From: Lysobacterales bacterium
GTDB lineage: Bacteria > Pseudomonadota > Gammaproteobacteria > Xanthomonadales > SZUA-36
Length of the DNA: 57,405 nucleotides
Reading direction: 5' to 3'
Assembly: GCA_029935455.1 (NCBI GenBank)
Contig: JAOZKI010000006.1
Location: 1-57,405, forward strand
Shown: piece after piece, positions 54,786-57,405 of the stretch
Layout of the letters: each line of letters opens with the position of its first letter
Position numbering within the stretch: the first letter of the stretch is position 1
Notes under the pieces: generated by a model
The model's input: only the letters and a program-made list of their open reading frames with translations
Database searches by the model: none
Told to the model about the DNA's origin: nothing
Program-made: the position numbers and the translations under genes

Positions 54786-55709
54786 ATGAGTGCAACGATT
54801 CATGCCAGCGCTGAAGTGCTCAGCGAGCAGATCGGCGATGGCACAAGAATTTGGCAGCACGTGGTGGTGCTAAGTGGGGCGCGTATCGGTCAGGACTGTA
54901 ATCTCTGCGCAGGCATTTTTATTGAGAACGATGTGCAGGTGGGTGACCGGGTCACCGTCAAAAACGGCGTGCAACTTTTCGACGGGGTGCGGCTGGCCGA
55001 TGATGTCTTCGTCGGGCCCAATGCCACCTTTACGAACGACCAGTTTCCCCGCAGCAAGCAGCAGTTGGATGCACCGCTGATTACCCGGGTGGAGCGGGGT
55101 GCCTCCATCGGTGCCAACGCAACCATCCTGCCGGGGCTGACGATCGGTGAGAACGCCATGGTGGGCGCGGGGGCTGTGGTTACCCGTGATGTGCCGGCGA
55201 ACGTTGTGGTAGCGGGCAACCCGGCGCGCATTATTAGCTATGTGGACAGCGAGGAACTGGCGCTTTCACCCTCGAAGGAGGGCGAAACTTCCCCGGTTGA
55301 ATTCACGACGGGTGGTGTGCGATTGCTGGCGCTGGCAAATGTTCAGGATCTACGTGGCGACATCACTGTGGTGGAGGGCGAAACCGCCTTGCCGTTTGAG
55401 ATCCGGCGTGTGTTCTGGGTGTACAACGTGCCCAGTGAGAAGGTCAGAGGCGCCCACGTCCATCACGAACTGGAAGAAGTAGTGGTGTGCGTTCGTGGTT
55501 CCGTATCGGTGGTGGTCGATGATGGTATCCACCGGGAACAGATAACGCTGAATGACCCCTCGCAAGGTTTGTACTTGCCACCACGGGTATGGCGCACGCT
55601 CTATCGCTACTCACAGGATGCGGTGCTGCTGGTCTTCGCATCACATGCGTATGACCCGGACGACTACGTGCGCGATTACGCAGAGTTTAAAAGGCTGGTG
55701 AGTGCTTGA
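54786..55709 (+). CDS. bifunctional acetyltransferase/3,4-ketoisomerase (WxcM-like)
   Basis: A 307-residue two-domain enzyme. The N-terminal half (about 1-165) is a left-handed beta-helix acyltransferase with hexapeptide repeats ([23 protein letters not shown]) and [22 protein letters not shown]. The C-terminal half (about 175-307) is a cupin of the FdtA/QdtA type ([27 protein letters not shown]), a TDP-4-keto-6-deoxyglucose 3,4-ketoisomerase. Fusions like this (WxcM) make and acetylate 3-amino-3,6-dideoxyhexoses. A strong AAGGAGGGG Shine-Dalgarno precedes the ATG. The stop overlaps the aminotransferase start. Confidence 0.9.
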   Translation: MSATIHASAEVLSEQIGDGTRIWQHVVVLSGARIGQDCNLCAGIFIENDVQVGDRVTVKNGVQLFDGVRLADDVFVGPNATFTNDQFPRSKQQLDAPLITRVERGASIGANATILPGLTIGENAMVGAGAVVTRDVPANVVVAGNPARIISYVDSEELALSPSKEGETSPVEFTTGGVRLLALANVQDLRGDITVVEGETALPFEIRRVFWVYNVPSEKVRGAHVHHELEEVVVCVRGSVSVVVDDGIHREQITLNDPSQGLYLPPRVWRTLYRYSQDAVLLVFASHAYDPDDYVRDYAEFKRLVSA

Positions 55710-56845
55710 TGGCTGTCCCTTTTCTAAACCTCAAAGACGCCTATGCGGAATTGGCGGAGGAACTGGATGCGGCAATTGCGCGCGTTACTCGCTCAGGCTG
55801 GTATGTGCTCGGAGATGAGGTTGCAGCCTTTGAGCGTGAATTCGCGGACTATTGTGGGACGCAATATTGTGTTGGCACGAGTAATGGGCTGGACGCGCTG
55901 AAGCTGGCGCTGCGAGCCATGTCCATAGGTGCCGGCGACGAAGTCATCGTTCCTGCACATACCTTTATTGCTACCTGGCTTGCCGTGAGTGAGCTGGGTG
56001 CCAAACCTGTGCCTGTTGACGTCTGTGCGACCAGCTACAACATCGATTGCGACGCGATTGCTGCGGCCATTACCCCGAGAACGCGAGCGATTATTCCTGT
56101 TCATTTGTATGGCGTGCCAGCTGATATGGAAAAAATCAGGGCGCTTGCGGACGCGCATGGTCTTTGGATCGTCGAGGACGCGGCACAGGCGCATGGTGCG
56201 CGCTATGGCGATCGCAGGGTAGGGCGTCTGGGGCACGCTGCCTGTTTTAGCTTTTATCCTGGAAAAAACCTTGGTGCGATGGGGGATGGCGGTGCTGTGA
56301 CGACCGATGACCCACAGCTGGCTGAGCGTATTCGCTTGTTGGGTAACTACGGGTCACGCGAGAAGTACCGCCATGAGGTGACTGGCGGCAATTACCGTTT
56401 GGACTCGATACAAGCCGCAGTGCTACGAGTCAAACTTCCGTATCTGGATGAGTGGAACCAACGGCGCGGCCGGTTGGTCCGTCGCTATCGGAAAGCGCTG
56501 GAAAACAGCGGGTGTCGGTTTCAATCCTGTCCGGCCGACAGCGACTCCGCATATCACCTTTGCGTGGTTGAGCTTGAGCAGCGTGATTGGCTACAGAGCA
56601 GACTCAGTGAACTCGGAATAGGAACGCTGGTGCATTACCCCATACCGCCTCATCGCCAAGCCGCCTACGCGACGGATTTTAACGAGAGCACAGCATTTCC
56701 CGTGGCCGACCGGTTGGCGGGTCAGCTCCTTAGTTTGCCGCTATGGCCACAGATGTCAGATGGGCAGCAGGAGCAGGTGATTGTCTCGGTTCAGACGTCC
56801 TTGGGAAAAGTACAAAGCCGGGCTGATGACGGGAGAATTCATTGA
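55709..56845 (+). CDS. DegT/DnrJ/EryC1 sugar aminotransferase (FdtB/QdtB-like)
   Basis: A 378-residue pyridoxal phosphate enzyme of the sugar aminotransferase family. Visible motifs are [64 protein letters not shown], and the cofactor lysine in [17 protein letters not shown]. Next to a FdtA/QdtA-like ketoisomerase it most likely makes TDP-3-amino-3,6-dideoxy-galactose or -glucose. The ATG at 55709 overlaps the previous stop (TGATG); a TTG at 55706 is an alternative. Confidence 0.92.
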   Translation: MAVPFLNLKDAYAELAEELDAAIARVTRSGWYVLGDEVAAFEREFADYCGTQYCVGTSNGLDALKLALRAMSIGAGDEVIVPAHTFIATWLAVSELGAKPVPVDVCATSYNIDCDAIAAAITPRTRAIIPVHLYGVPADMEKIRALADAHGLWIVEDAAQAHGARYGDRRVGRLGHAACFSFYPGKNLGAMGDGGAVTTDDPQLAERIRLLGNYGSREKYRHEVTGGNYRLDSIQAAVLRVKLPYLDEWNQRRGRLVRRYRKALENSGCRFQSCPADSDSAYHLCVVELEQRDWLQSRLSELGIGTLVHYPIPPHRQAAYATDFNESTAFPVADRLAGQLLSLPLWPQMSDGQQEQVIVSVQTSLGKVQSRADDGRIH

Positions 56846-57405
56846 AGTTAAGTCATGGAGACGGTGCCGCCAACTATCCAGATTTTCTTGTAGTGGGCGC
56901 TGCCAAGTCTGGAACGTCTTCATTACATCGCTATCTTGCCCGACAGCCAGATATCGTTCTTCCGCCAACTAAAGAAACCTGGTTCTGGCATCAGAACCGA
57001 AATGCAAACCGCGCCATATTCAACTATTGGGATGAGAGCAGAATTCCCGCTTCACTCGAGGAATACCTCGGTCTATTTGATCATGCAGAACCAGGTCAAC
57101 TTGTCGGAGAAGTGTGCCCCTCATACCTCTACTACCATGAACAGACGATAGAGAGCCTCAAAGAATTTCATCCGCGTTGGCGAGAGGTAAAAATAATAAT
57201 CATTCTGCGCGACCCCACTGACCGGATTCTGTCAGAGTACCGTTTCGTCAGGCAGCATGGTTTGGATCCGGAGCAACTGGGGTTGGATGACGCGCTGCGG
57301 CGGGAGGAGAGCCGTAAGCATAACCCCGATTTGCTGCTTGACCTTCATTACCGGTCGCTGTCTCGCTATTGCTCGCAGGTTGCCGCCTATCTCGATGCTT
57401 TCCCC
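56842..57405 (+). CDS. carbohydrate sulfotransferase (3' truncated by window)
   Basis: The frame runs open from a TTG at 56842, which overlaps the previous stop (TTGA), to the window end: 188 residues without a stop. The PAPS-binding 5'-phosphosulfate loop is [19 protein letters not shown] (residues about 18-36). The 3'-phosphate motif is [17 protein letters not shown] (about 122-138). WFWHQNR and [11 protein letters not shown] between them also fit the sulfotransferase 1/3 fold. It would transfer sulfate from PAPS to a sugar hydroxyl or amine of the polymer. The rest of the gene lies beyond 57405. Confidence 0.88.
   Translation, partial: MKLSHGDGAANYPDFLVVGAAKSGTSSLHRYLARQPDIVLPPTKETWFWHQNRNANRAIFNYWDESRIPASLEEYLGLFDHAEPGQLVGEVCPSYLYYHEQTIESLKEFHPRWREVKIIIILRDPTDRILSEYRFVRQHGLDPEQLGLDDALRREESRKHNPDLLLDLHYRSLSRYCSQVAAYLDAFP

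Overview
The window is chromosomal DNA from a GC-rich gammaproteobacterium. The evidence is the gene order mutL-miaA-hfq-hflX-hflK-hflC-DUF2065-purA, the presence of zipA beside ligA, yciO-scpA-scpB-rluB, and an RfaH gene with an ops element. MutL carries the endonuclease motif [12 protein letters not shown], as in gammaproteobacteria without MutH. That points away from the enterics and towards a Xanthomonadales/Chromatiales-like lineage, but the genus cannot be named from sequence alone. No insertion sequence, prophage, integrase or CRISPR array is visible.

Region 1 (1-13481, mostly + strand) is housekeeping: mismatch repair, tRNA modification, Hfq, the HflX GTPase, the HflK/HflC membrane complex, adenylosuccinate synthetase, a secreted NHL-repeat protein, tRNA-Leu(CAG), RNase R, RlmB and a nitrilase-family enzyme. 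Region 2 (13488-17403, - strand) is yciO-scpA-scpB-rluB-HD hydrolase, tightly packed. Region 3 (17529-24566, + strand) is yciI-bolA, then smc-zipA-ligA. The condensin ATPase SMC and its ScpA/ScpB partners are therefore encoded on opposite strands about 2 kb apart. Region 4 (24605-32674) is mixed: a beta-propeller-like lipoprotein, a YegS-type lipid kinase, tRNA-Asn, a lone type IV pseudopilin, an aspartate aminotransferase, uvrB, a secreted EEP-family phosphoesterase and a SufU-like Fe-S scaffold.

Region 5 (about 32700 to the right edge) is a large exopolysaccharide (EPS) locus that continues past the window. Export and polymerisation genes come first: an outer-membrane beta-barrel, a short OPX/Wza-like protein, a Wzc-type tyrosine kinase and an O-antigen ligase/polymerase. 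Signalling genes lie among them: a CpdA-like phosphodiesterase, a CPA2 cation/proton antiporter, a PPP-family phosphatase, a CHASE2 adenylate cyclase, a FecR-domain protein and a secreted protein with two ParB-like segments. Sugar genes follow: a WecA-like initiating transferase, UDP-glucuronate decarboxylase, RfaH, a perfect ops element, a MarR-type EPS regulator, a TviB-like dehydrogenase, a GT2 glycosyltransferase, a TviC-like epimerase, an acetyltransferase/ketoisomerase fusion, a DegT aminotransferase and a truncated sulfotransferase.

Taken together, the locus predicts a polymer with N-acetylgalactosaminuronic acid, a 3-acetamido-3,6-dideoxyhexose, possibly xylose, and possibly sulfate. 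It would start on undecaprenyl phosphate and be exported by a barrel + short OPX + tyrosine-kinase machine. Long transcripts would be sustained by RfaH acting at ops. A cAMP synthase and a likely cAMP phosphodiesterase lie in the same locus, which raises the possibility of local cAMP control of EPS. That is inference. The most unusual items are the signalling cassette, the two-segment secreted ParB-like protein, the adjacent RfaH/ops pair, and a terminator-like hairpin directly in front of tRNA-Leu.
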